A stretch of 5,462 nucleotides of DNA from NCBI GenBank assembly GCA_023145955.1, contig JAGLDA010000115.1, positions 1-5,462 of the forward strand, given 5' to 3'. The translations under genes and the position numbers were made by a program. The DNA comes from Bacteroidales bacterium (GTDB taxonomy: Bacteria; Bacteroidota; Bacteroidia; Bacteroidales; UBA1556). A model generated the notes under the pieces. The model saw nothing but the letters and a program-made list of their open reading frames with translations, did no database searches and was not told where the DNA came from. Shown here piece after piece: positions 1 to 5,431 of the stretch. Position 1 is the first letter of the stretch; every line of letters starts with the position of its first letter.

Positions 1-255
1 GAATTTGAGATTCTTAGTGTAACACATGTTGCTGACTCAACTGATATGAATAATATAGAGCAAAATAAGATTGAAGATCAAACGCCTTTTGAAAATCCTA
101 AAAAAGTTGATAAATCTAAAAATGTAAATGAGCCTTCAAATGATATAAATAAAGAAGAACCTAAGGCAGATGAAGTAGAGAAGCCTAAGGCGGTGAATGA
201 AGCAACCGAAAAAGAAGAAGAATCTTTTAATGAAAATAAAACTATAGAGGAATAA
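1..255 (+). CDS. 3' end of an unidentified gene with a Lys/Glu/Asn-rich tail (partial)
   Basis: The frame is open from the first base to a TAA at 253-255, so this is most likely the C-terminal 84 residues of a gene that begins outside the window. An ATG at 46-48 could start a 69-residue protein, but the frame runs on unbroken upstream of it (EFEILSVTHVADSTD), and no promoter-like element precedes it. The visible part has two sections. About 15 residues look like the end of a folded domain. About 69 residues of low-complexity, highly charged sequence follow, rich in Glu, Lys and Asn, with a loose internal repeat (EPKADEVEKPKAVNEA; the octamer CCTAAGGC occurs at 160-167 and 184-191 in the same frame). 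Such a tail is probably disordered. I do not recognise the protein and assign no function. The next gene starts 30 bases downstream on the same strand and may be co-transcribed. Confidence 0.7.
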   Translation, partial: EFEILSVTHVADSTDMNNIEQNKIEDQTPFENPKKVDKSKNVNEPSNDINKEEPKADEVEKPKAVNEATEKEEESFNENKTIEE

Positions 256-285
256 ATTATGTAATAATGCTTTAAAATTTCAAAT

Positions 286-1047
286 ATGAAGAACTATGGA
301 GTATTTATCTTGCTTTTTATCCTTCTGATATCTGCTTGTAAAAAAGAAGAGGCGATAGAGGAGGTAGAGGATGATGTTGTTTTATCCAGTAATTTTCTTA
401 TTGATAATTCGTCACAATGGACTGTTAGATCAGAGCGGCAACTTGGAGCTCCACATCCATTTGATGATTATTACTTTATTGATACTGTTGTTTATTATTT
501 TGGTGGCGATACATCGTTTAGTAAGATAACTGTATATGATTTTGATAGCATTAGTGATTATCCATCTACCAATATTTTCTACAAACTTAATTATTTAAAA
601 AAAGAATATAGTTGGTGTTTAACGTATGAAGACCCTTTTTCATCTCCTGGCACTTTGAATACTACTACTGGAACAGCCTGTTTTATTCGACAAGATACTG
701 TTCATAAAAGAGTATATATTGCTCGAAGTGAAAAGACTCTTTTCCCAATGTTAAACGATGAACAAGAATATGTTCTTTATGATTTTAATCTTAATGTTAA
801 CGATACCCTACCATATAACGCTTGGAACGGAGCTATTGCTAGTAAATTTACCGTTGATTCTTTAGAACAGATTGTTATTAACGGGAAAGAATTAAAGCTA
901 TATAAAGTTTATGAGAATAATTATTTTAAACGAGGAACTATAATTGAAGGGATAGGTAGCCTAGCAAATTTTATAAATAGCAATGGGCAATTAATTCATT
1001 TTCAAAATAATGAAATAGATTTTTATCCATTGTCAAACGAATATTGA
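286..1047 (+). CDS. Predicted surface-exposed lipoprotein, function unknown
   Basis: This encodes a 253-residue protein. Residues 1-17 are a lipoprotein signal peptide: Lys2, a hydrophobic stretch at 6-15, and the lipobox ISAC with the lipidated cysteine at 18. The mature protein starts C-K-K-E-E and continues with many acidic residues to about 30. This resembles the lipoprotein export signal (Lys followed by acidic residues) that sends Bacteroidota lipoproteins to the outer face of the outer membrane, so surface exposure is inferred. The rest is rich in Tyr, Asp and Asn and looks beta-structured. Segments at about 73-89 (GGDTSFSKITVYDF), 133-145, 162-176 (YDFNLNVNDTLP), 188-210 and 219-230 (IIEGIGSLANFI) match a pattern I recall from many uncharacterised secreted Bacteroidota proteins. 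Cys111 and Cys132 could form a disulfide. The first ATG directly gives the signal peptide, so the start is secure. No TAnnTTTG element precedes it, so it may be transcribed with the gene 30 bases upstream. No enzymatic motif is visible. Confidence 0.87.
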   Translation: MKNYGVFILLFILLISACKKEEAIEEVEDDVVLSSNFLIDNSSQWTVRSERQLGAPHPFDDYYFIDTVVYYFGGDTSFSKITVYDFDSISDYPSTNIFYKLNYLKKEYSWCLTYEDPFSSPGTLNTTTGTACFIRQDTVHKRVYIARSEKTLFPMLNDEQEYVLYDFNLNVNDTLPYNAWNGAIASKFTVDSLEQIVINGKELKLYKVYENNYFKRGTIIEGIGSLANFINSNGQLIHFQNNEIDFYPLSNEY

Positions 1048-1089
1048 TGTTTTTTTAAGCTTTTGTCAATCAACAAATAGTAGGCAAAT

Positions 1090-1127
1090 ATAAGTGTAAC
1101 TTATGTCTTCCTATTTCGAAAAGGAAG
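1090..1127. terminator. Two adjacent weak hairpins, possible terminator region
   Basis: The first is ATAAGT (1090-1095), a GTA loop, then ACTTAT (1099-1104). The second is CTTCCT (1107-1112) paired with AGGAAG (1122-1127). The interior of the second, ATTTCGAAA, can add two A-T pairs closing a TCGA loop after a one-base bulge. Both lie between convergent genes, where a terminator would be expected. Neither is followed by a T-run in either direction and the stems are short, so the terminator role is only a guess from position. Confidence 0.25.
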
Positions 1128-1299
1128 TGTCAATTTAGCTGTGAATAATCAATAAAAAATAAAGTTCCTCTAAGCTGACGAAGAATTAGATTTTAGTAAA
1201 AGTAATCCTTTAACTAAATTCCCAAGAGATTAAAGCTTAGTCATAAATACAATTACACAAGCCTATCTCCTATGATATGCAGGACAAGCTCATGTTTTA

Positions 1300-1323
1300 T
1301 TTATTCGTTTATCTGTTTATTTA
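1300..1323. repeat. Degenerate octamer tandem repeat (TTTATTCG-like), left copy
   Basis: Three consecutive units are seen: TTTATTCG (1300-1307), TTTATCTG (1308-1315) and TTTATTTA (1316-1323). The tract ends directly against the stop codon of the leftward 183-residue gene (TAA, read from 1324-1326). Bases 1303-1321 match bases 1891-1909 on the other side of that gene at 17 of 19 positions. The function is unknown; it could be replication-slippage sequence or a member of a dispersed intergenic repeat family. Confidence 0.5.
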
Positions 1324-1875
1324 TTAAAACAATTTCTGAATATCCTTCTTCAACATAGAGATTGCTCTATCGGTATTCTTACTATTTTCAATACTTAGTT
1401 CAAATATTTTTTTGCTAAGATCAATACTGCTATCTAAAGGGTTTAAACTACCCGCAGCTGTATTTACAATCTGTAACACCTCTTCTTTAGCTGTACGTAA
1501 CATACTCCAGCTTTCTTTACTAATATACAGTTGTTGCGCTAAGTTGTGCTCATACTCGCTTCTTATAGCGCTATGCAAGGCTGTTTGTAATTGTAATACA
1601 GTTTGCCCTGGTTTCTGTACCCTAAAAATTAAGCTTTGAGGAGATATTCTTTCCAAAAAAAGTACCATTCGCTCATATGCTTGTAATTTAATAGGAGTTA
1701 TCTCTCTACGATCTTCATGCTTTATTTGCATGCGAAGTTCCTCAATCTTTGTTTTAAGCTCTCTCTTTTGAATCTCTTCTTGAGAATTAAGAAATATTTT
1801 CAAAAGAAAATAAGCTGTAATAAATACTATTATCGATGGTAAAATGTATTTTAATATTTCTAATGTTTCTATCAT
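1324..1875 (-). CDS. Single-pass membrane protein with helical cytoplasmic domain, function unknown
   Basis: This encodes a 183-residue protein with one clear transmembrane helix at about 9-29 (KYILPSIIVFITAYFLLKIF). A charged, heptad-like segment at 31-58, probably coiled coil, follows, and then a mostly helical domain to the end. Basic residues just after the helix (Lys26, Lys37, Arg38, Lys41, Lys43) suggest that the C-terminal part faces the cytoplasm. Recognisable blocks are 61-86 (PIKLQAYERMVLFLERISPQ onward) and 107-138 (LAQQLYISKESWSMLRTAKE within it). I believe similar proteins occur widely in Bacteroidota, but I cannot name the family with confidence and see no catalytic motif. The ATG at 1873-1875 follows the A-rich leader TAAACATT, as is usual where Shine-Dalgarno sites are absent. 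It lies 76 bases downstream of tyrS with no -7 element between, so read-through from tyrS is the simplest way to express it. Confidence 0.85.
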   Translation of the reverse strand: MIETLEILKYILPSIIVFITAYFLLKIFLNSQEEIQKRELKTKIEELRMQIKHEDRREITPIKLQAYERMVLFLERISPQSLIFRVQKPGQTVLQLQTALHSAIRSEYEHNLAQQLYISKESWSMLRTAKEEVLQIVNTAAGSLNPLDSSIDLSKKIFELSIENSKNTDRAISMLKKDIQKLF

Positions 1876-1887
1876 AATGTTTAGTTG

Positions 1888-1911
1888 TGAATTCGTTTAA
1901 TTGTTTATTCG
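1888..1911. repeat. Degenerate octamer tandem repeat (TTTATTCG-like), right copy
   Basis: The units are TGAATTCG (1888-1895), TTTAATTG (1896-1903) and TTTATTCG (1904-1911). The tract lies between tyrS and the 183-residue gene, inside the likely leader of the latter. Bases 1891-1909 repeat 1303-1321 in direct orientation with two mismatches at adjacent positions. AT-richness raises the chance of accidental similarity, but the shared TTCG core and 8-base period argue for a real repeat type. Confidence 0.5.
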
Positions 1912-1913
1912 TA

Positions 1914-1948
1914 AGACTGAGTACTGAGTACTGAGTACTGAAGACTAA
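1914..1948. repeat. Heptamer tandem repeat, core unit GTACTGA
   Basis: Three perfect units occupy 1921-1927, 1928-1934 and 1935-1941. Degenerate units flank them: AGACTGA (1914-1920) and AGACTAA (1942-1948). The tract lies immediately downstream of the tyrS stop codon (read from 1952-1954) in the gap before the next leftward gene. Each repeat contains the palindrome AGTACT (1920-1925, 1927-1932, 1934-1939). The first and third copies could therefore pair as a 6-bp stem with an 8-base loop in RNA or single-stranded DNA. The copy number may vary by slippage; any regulatory role is speculative. Confidence 0.8.
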
Positions 1949-1951
1949 GAA

Positions 1952-3241
1952 CTATACTACCCTAAGAATAAAGTATTTCTTCTTTCCTTTTTGTATTAAA
2001 ATGTATTTACCATTTAATAGCTCTGCTTTAGAAAAATCAAAATCGTCTTTTATTTTATTTCTGTTTACTGAAACAGCATTATCTTTTATCATTCTTCGTG
2101 CTTCACCATTAGATGCAAAAATGTTAGCCTTGCCAGCTAGTAAATCTAGAACAGGCAGCTTTAAATCGTCACTAGTGATTTCACTTTGTGGTACTCCGTC
2201 AAATACTGATAAGAATGTTGATTCATCAAGATTTTTAAGGGTTTCTGTAGTTCCTTTGCCAAAAAGGATTTGTGATGCATCTATTGCAGCGTCTAAAGCC
2301 TCTTGCGAATGCACCATCTTTGTAATATTCTCGGCTAATATTTTTTGAAGTAATCTTTGATGTGGTGCTTCACTATGTTTAGCCACAGTTTCGGCTACCT
2401 CTTCTTTTGTTAGTAAAGTGAATATTTTTACATACTTCTCAGCATCTTCATCACTAGTATTCATCCAAAATTGGTAGAAAGCATAAGGTGAAGTTTTTTC
2501 AGGATCTAGCCATACATTTCCACTTTCTGTTTTTCCAAATTTTCCACCATCAGCCTTTGTTATTAATGGGCAAGTTAATGCAAAAGCTTCACCACTAGAC
2601 TTACGACGAATAAGCTCTGTTCCAGTAGTAATATTTCCCCACTGATCGCTACCGCCCATCTGAAGTTTGCAGCTATAGTTATCGTATAAGTATAAAAAAT
2701 CGTAACCTTGTACCAATTGGTATGAAAACTCAGTAAATGACATGCCTGTTTTGCTTTCTTCGCCAATTCTCTTTTTTACAGAGTCCTTAGCCATCATATA
2801 GTTTACCGTAATATGCTTTCCTACATCACGAATAAAATCCAAGAAAGAGAAATTCTTCATCCAATCATAATTATTAACAAGAAGTGCTGCATTTGCTTCA
2901 CCACTTTCAAAGTCTAAAAACTTTGCAAGCTGTGCTTTCAATGCTTCTTGGTTGTGATGAAGTTCGTCCTCTGTCAGTAAATTTCTTTCTGCAGATTTTC
3001 CTGATGGATCGCCAATCATTCCTGTTGCTCCACCAATTAGTGCTAATGGACGATGACCAGCAAGTTGAAAGTGCTTAAGCATCATTACGCCAACGAGATG
3101 ACCAATATGCAGAGAATCTGCGGTTGGATCAATTCCTACATATGCAGAGCATAATTCCTTCTCTAATACTTCTTCAGTCCCTGGCATGATGTCGTGAATC
3201 ATTCCTCGCCATTGCAGTTCTTCTACAAAATTCTTTGTCAT
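1952..3241 (-). CDS. tyrS: Tyrosyl-tRNA synthetase (TyrRS)
   Basis: This cytoplasmic class I aminoacyl-tRNA synthetase activates tyrosine with ATP and charges tRNA-Tyr (EC 6.1.1.1). The 429-residue product is full length for the bacterial family. Visible motifs, numbered from my start, are:
- AYVGIDPT at 33-40, with Tyr34 and Asp38 in the tyrosine pocket.
- The ATP-binding HIGH motif at 45-48.
- YQLVQGYDF at 174-182, with Tyr174, Gln178 and Asp181 at the usual tyrosine-binding positions.
- GGSDQWGN at 196-203.
- The KMSKS-equivalent KFGKT at 234-238.
- An S4-like RNA-binding domain from about 370 to the end.
No key residue is missing. I start at the ATG at 3239-3241, giving MTKNFVEELQWRGMIHD, the usual family beginning. 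A TTG eight codons upstream (3263-3265) is in frame but would lie almost at the predicted transcription start. The leader is too short for a T-box or other riboswitch. Confidence 0.97.
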   Translation of the reverse strand: MTKNFVEELQWRGMIHDIMPGTEEVLEKELCSAYVGIDPTADSLHIGHLVGVMMLKHFQLAGHRPLALIGGATGMIGDPSGKSAERNLLTEDELHHNQEALKAQLAKFLDFESGEANAALLVNNYDWMKNFSFLDFIRDVGKHITVNYMMAKDSVKKRIGEESKTGMSFTEFSYQLVQGYDFLYLYDNYSCKLQMGGSDQWGNITTGTELIRRKSSGEAFALTCPLITKADGGKFGKTESGNVWLDPEKTSPYAFYQFWMNTSDEDAEKYVKIFTLLTKEEVAETVAKHSEAPHQRLLQKILAENITKMVHSQEALDAAIDASQILFGKGTTETLKNLDESTFLSVFDGVPQSEITSDDLKLPVLDLLAGKANIFASNGEARRMIKDNAVSVNRNKIKDDFDFSKAELLNGKYILIQKGKKKYFILRVV

Positions 3242-3274
3242 AATAATTGTTTTCTCTGTTATCAAAATAGGCTA

Positions 3275-3282
3275 CAAATGTA
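3275..3282 (-). promoter_or_regulatory. Bacteroidota-type -7 element for tyrS
   Basis: Read on the minus strand the sequence is TACATTTG, a full match to TAnnTTTG, the -7 consensus of the primary sigma factor in Bacteroidota. It lies 33 bases upstream of the chosen tyrS ATG and would place transcription start near 3269, giving a leader of about 27 bases. I do not see a convincing -33 TTG/TTTG at the usual distance, so the call rests on the -7 box and its position. Confidence 0.55.
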
Positions 3283-3330
3283 ATCGAAATATGGGTTTGT
3301 TTGCTCTAATTATCGCTTTTTGTTTTTCAG

Positions 3331-3387
3331 TAATGGTATAATGATTCAATGGATTAATGAATCAATAATTCTCTCATTATTACATTA
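3331..3387. promoter_or_regulatory. Imperfect nested inverted repeat in the divergent promoter region
   Basis: The outer arms are TAATGGTATAATGA (3331-3344) and TCATTATTACATTA (3374-3387), complementary at 12 of 14 positions. An inner pair, TGATTCA (3342-3348) and TGAATCA (3358-3364), is a perfect 7-base inverted repeat around a 9-base spacer and overlaps the inner end of the left outer arm. The element sits roughly midway between the two predicted -7 boxes and lies outside both predicted transcripts, so a protein-binding site is more plausible than an RNA structure. In AT-rich DNA such symmetry can arise by chance; I cannot name a regulator. Confidence 0.3.
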
Positions 3388-3430
3388 CCACAATAACTTA
3401 TTCTCATATTAACCAAATCGATAAAAAACC

Positions 3431-3438
3431 TACCTTTG
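3431..3438 (+). promoter_or_regulatory. Bacteroidota-type -7 element for the aminotransferase operon
   Basis: TACCTTTG fully matches TAnnTTTG. It lies 34 bases upstream of the aminotransferase ATG and predicts a transcription start near 3444 with a leader of about 29 bases, closely mirroring the tyrS promoter on the other strand. The -33 region is weak (only TTAA at 3409-3412 at about the right distance). Confidence 0.55.
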
Positions 3439-3472
3439 CCTATTAATCATATAGATTTTAAAAATTGCAGTT

Positions 3473-4627
3473 ATGATAAATTTTTCAGCACATATGAAAA
3501 GTAAGCTACCAGGTGTGAAGACTACTATTTTTACACAAATTGGTCAAATGGCAAATGAGTTAGGAGCTGTTAACCTATCACAGGGATTTCCCAATTTTGA
3601 GGTTTCTCCAGAGCTTATCAATTTGGTAACTAAAGCAATGAAAGAAGGGCATAATCAATATGCTCCAATGCAAGGCTTATTAGAACTACGCCAACAATTA
3701 AGTGATTCTTTCTATCGCGATTATGGTTTACGTTACGATGCTGAAGATGAAATTACCATAACTGCAGGCGGCACACAGGCAATTTACACTGCTATAAGCA
3801 CTGTTATTCACGAAGGTGATGAGGCAATTATTATTGAGCCTGCATTTGATATATATTCTCCAGGAATTGTTATTAATGGTGGTATAGTACGGCCATATCG
3901 TTTAACAGGTGATGATTATAAGATTAATTGGAGTGAGTTTAAATTATTGATTACTCGTAATACTAAATTAATAATAATAAATACTCCTCATAACCCTACT
4001 TCTACCATTTTGAGCAAAGAAGACATGCTTAAATTGCAAGATATTACTAATAATACAGATATAATGGTGCTTAGCGATGAGGTATATGAGCATATAGTAT
4101 TTGGTGGAGAAAAGCATCAGAGTGTAGCACTTTTTCCGAATCTTGCTGAGCGAAGTTTTATTGTTGGTTCTTTTAGTAAAACATTCCATGTTACCGGTTG
4201 GAAAACAGGATTTTGCATGGCTCCAAAAGCACTTACTAAAGAATATAGAAAGATACATCAAAATGTGGTCTTCGCTGGTAATAGACCTATGCAAACGGCC
4301 ATTGCTGAATATATGAGCAGTCCTCAAAATATGGAGATTAGTCCGCTTTATGAAAAAAAGCGTGATTACTTTATGGAGCTAATGAAAGATAGTAGATTTA
4401 GAGCATTACCATCACATGGGTCTTATTTTCAATTGTATAAATATGATGAAATTTCTGATGAAAAAGAGATGGATTTTGTAATAACATTACTTAAAGAGCA
4501 TGGTGTAGCAGGAATTCCTGTATCATATTTTTATAGCAATGGTTATGATAATAAAGTATTGCGCTTTTGTTTTGCTAAAACCGATGAAACATTAGAAAAA
4601 GCAGCAGAAATTTTACGAAAAGTTTAG
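3473..4627 (+). CDS. PLP-dependent methionine/glutamine-type aminotransferase (YbdL/KAT-like)
   Basis: This 384-residue fold-type I, class I/II aminotransferase is full length. It is expected to transfer an amino group between methionine, glutamine or aromatic amino acids and alpha-keto acids in the cytoplasm. Visible features are:
- NLSQGFPNFE at 34-43, the substrate-side segment typical of the kynurenine aminotransferase/glutamine transaminase K/YbdL branch.
- AGGTQAIY at 98-105, contacting the cofactor phosphate.
- NTPHNPTS at 170-177 with Asn174.
- SDEVYEH at 201-207 with Asp202 and Tyr205.
- SFSKTF at 233-238 with the Schiff-base Lys236.
- Arg364 in VLRFCF, the likely carboxylate-binding arginine.
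The ATG at 3473 fits the predicted leader; a second ATG at 3494 (Met8) would also keep the whole fold. The omega-amidase gene 9 bases downstream supports glutamine or methionine use, because the amidase removes the keto-amide formed from glutamine. Exact substrate preference cannot be read from sequence, so aromatic or kynurenine activity remains possible. Confidence 0.92.
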   Translation: MINFSAHMKSKLPGVKTTIFTQIGQMANELGAVNLSQGFPNFEVSPELINLVTKAMKEGHNQYAPMQGLLELRQQLSDSFYRDYGLRYDAEDEITITAGGTQAIYTAISTVIHEGDEAIIIEPAFDIYSPGIVINGGIVRPYRLTGDDYKINWSEFKLLITRNTKLIIINTPHNPTSTILSKEDMLKLQDITNNTDIMVLSDEVYEHIVFGGEKHQSVALFPNLAERSFIVGSFSKTFHVTGWKTGFCMAPKALTKEYRKIHQNVVFAGNRPMQTAIAEYMSSPQNMEISPLYEKKRDYFMELMKDSRFRALPSHGSYFQLYKYDEISDEKEMDFVITLLKEHGVAGIPVSYFYSNGYDNKVLRFCFAKTDETLEKAAEILRKV

Positions 4628-4636
4628 GCTTATAAA

Positions 4637-5431
4637 ATGAGAAATATTGATATAACCATTATACAGTCAGATTTATTTTGGGAGAATAAAGAAGCGAATC
4701 TTTCAAATTTTGAGAGTAAAATTCATAATTTAACTAATAAGCAGGACTTGATAGTATTACCAGAGATGTTTAATACAGCATTTTCTATGAAACCTGAACT
4801 GTTTTCTGAAAAACCACTTTCTACTACTCACCAATGGATGGAAAAAATGAGTAAGATGAGTAATTCTTATGTTGCAGGAAGTTATATGGTTGTGGATGGT
4901 GATAAGTATTTCAATAGATTTATTATTATGTCGCCAGATGGGAGTTATCAGAAGTATGATAAACGCCATCTTTTTAGAATGGGAAATGAACATAATCATT
5001 TTGAAGCTGGGCAGGATAGCTTAATATTTGAAATTAACGGATGGAAAATAAAGGCATTAATTTGTTATGATTTAAGGTTTCCTGTTTTTGCTAAGAATAA
5101 TTATTCCAATGGCGAATACGAATATGATGCCTTAATTTATGTTGCAAATTGGCCTAAGGTTAGAAATCATATTTGGGAAGTTTTATTAAGAGCTCGTGCA
5201 TTAGAAAATCAGGCAGCTGTTATAGGTGTAAATAGGGTGGGTGTTGATGGCAATGGTTTGGATCATGCTGGTTCTTCGTGTATTATTGATGCAAAAGGAG
5301 ATTTTGTTATTCCTCCACAGCTGGATAATGAATTTATTGCTACCGCAAGTCTTAATTTCAATGAGCTTAGTGATTTTAGATCCAAATTTACTGTTGGATT
5401 AGACTGGGATATTTTTAAAATAGAAAAGTAA
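4637..5431 (+). CDS. Nitrilase-superfamily omega-amidase (YafV/NIT2-like)
   Basis: This 264-residue carbon-nitrogen hydrolase is full length for the family. The catalytic triad is intact: Glu43 in LPEMF, Lys109 in YDKRHLF and the nucleophile Cys143 in ALICYDLRFP. The stretch ALIYVANWPKVRNHIWEVLL at 165-184 and RARALENQAAVIGVNRVG at 185-202 are also typical. The residues around the triad are those of the omega-amidase branch. That branch hydrolyses alpha-ketoglutaramate to 2-oxoglutarate and ammonia, and alpha-ketosuccinamate to oxaloacetate. Coupled to the aminotransferase 9 bases upstream, it would drain the keto-amide made when glutamine is the amino donor, for example in the last step of methionine salvage. 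The protein has no signal peptide and should be cytoplasmic. Its stop codon overlaps the ATG of a possible third gene by one base. The general nitrilase assignment is near certain; the omega-amidase substrate is inferred from motif similarity and pairing. Confidence 0.93.
   Translation: MRNIDITIIQSDLFWENKEANLSNFESKIHNLTNKQDLIVLPEMFNTAFSMKPELFSEKPLSTTHQWMEKMSKMSNSYVAGSYMVVDGDKYFNRFIIMSPDGSYQKYDKRHLFRMGNEHNHFEAGQDSLIFEINGWKIKALICYDLRFPVFAKNNYSNGEYEYDALIYVANWPKVRNHIWEVLLRARALENQAAVIGVNRVGVDGNGLDHAGSSCIIDAKGDFVIPPQLDNEFIATASLNFNELSDFRSKFTVGLDWDIFKIEK

Larger units (their letters stand above)
1048..1323. other. Convergent intergenic spacer without a gene
   Basis: This spacer separates the ends of the rightward lipoprotein gene and the leftward membrane-protein gene. 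I see no frame of useful length, no tRNA-like structure and no strong terminator on either strand. It holds two weak adjacent hairpins (1090-1127) and, at its right end, a degenerate octamer tract that touches the stop codon of the leftward gene. A short run of T (1050-1056) follows the lipoprotein stop but has no stem before it. Bases 1257-1295 look somewhat less AT-rich than their surroundings, but I cannot identify them. Confidence 0.6.

Noticed and set aside
1085..1092. CAAATATA, i.e. TATATTTG on the minus strand, as an antisense promoter of the lipoprotein gene
   Set aside because: It matches TAnnTTTG, but the fixed bases are common in such AT-rich DNA, there is no -33 element, and no gene lies suitably downstream.
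1170..1240. Complementary heptamers CTAAGCT (1170-1176) and AGCTTAG (1234-1240)
   Set aside because: A 7-bp stem with a 57-base loop is weak and expected by chance; there is no supporting structure inside it.
1048..1323. Possible tRNA, small RNA or gene remnant in the convergent spacer
   Set aside because: I found no cloverleaf-like pairing or T-loop motif. Bases 1257-1295 read on the minus strand give only a 13-codon open stretch that I cannot match to any family.
1412..1639. Plus-strand open frame of 75 codons
   Set aside because: It lies wholly inside the minus-strand membrane-protein gene, is Cys/Leu-rich as expected of an antisense shadow, and has no promoter or leader.
1914..1948. Heptamer array as a CRISPR array or attachment site
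   Set aside because: The units are 7 bases with no spacers, and no integrase or cas gene is present.
2001..2348. Plus-strand open frame of 115 codons inside tyrS
   Set aside because: It is antisense to the conserved C-terminal part of TyrRS and has no recognisable domain. The same reasoning removes the frames at 2575-2766 (minus) and 2884-3078 (plus).
3242..3265. N-terminal extension of tyrS from a TTG start
   Set aside because: The extra eight residues are not part of the usual TyrRS start, TTG is weaker than the nearby ATG, and the predicted transcription start leaves almost no leader before it.
3968..4327. Minus-strand open frame of 119 codons inside the aminotransferase gene
   Set aside because: It is antisense to the PLP-binding core. 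The composition (many His, Tyr, Lys, Ile) is that of a shadow frame. The minus-strand frame at 4757-4999 inside the amidase is rejected likewise.
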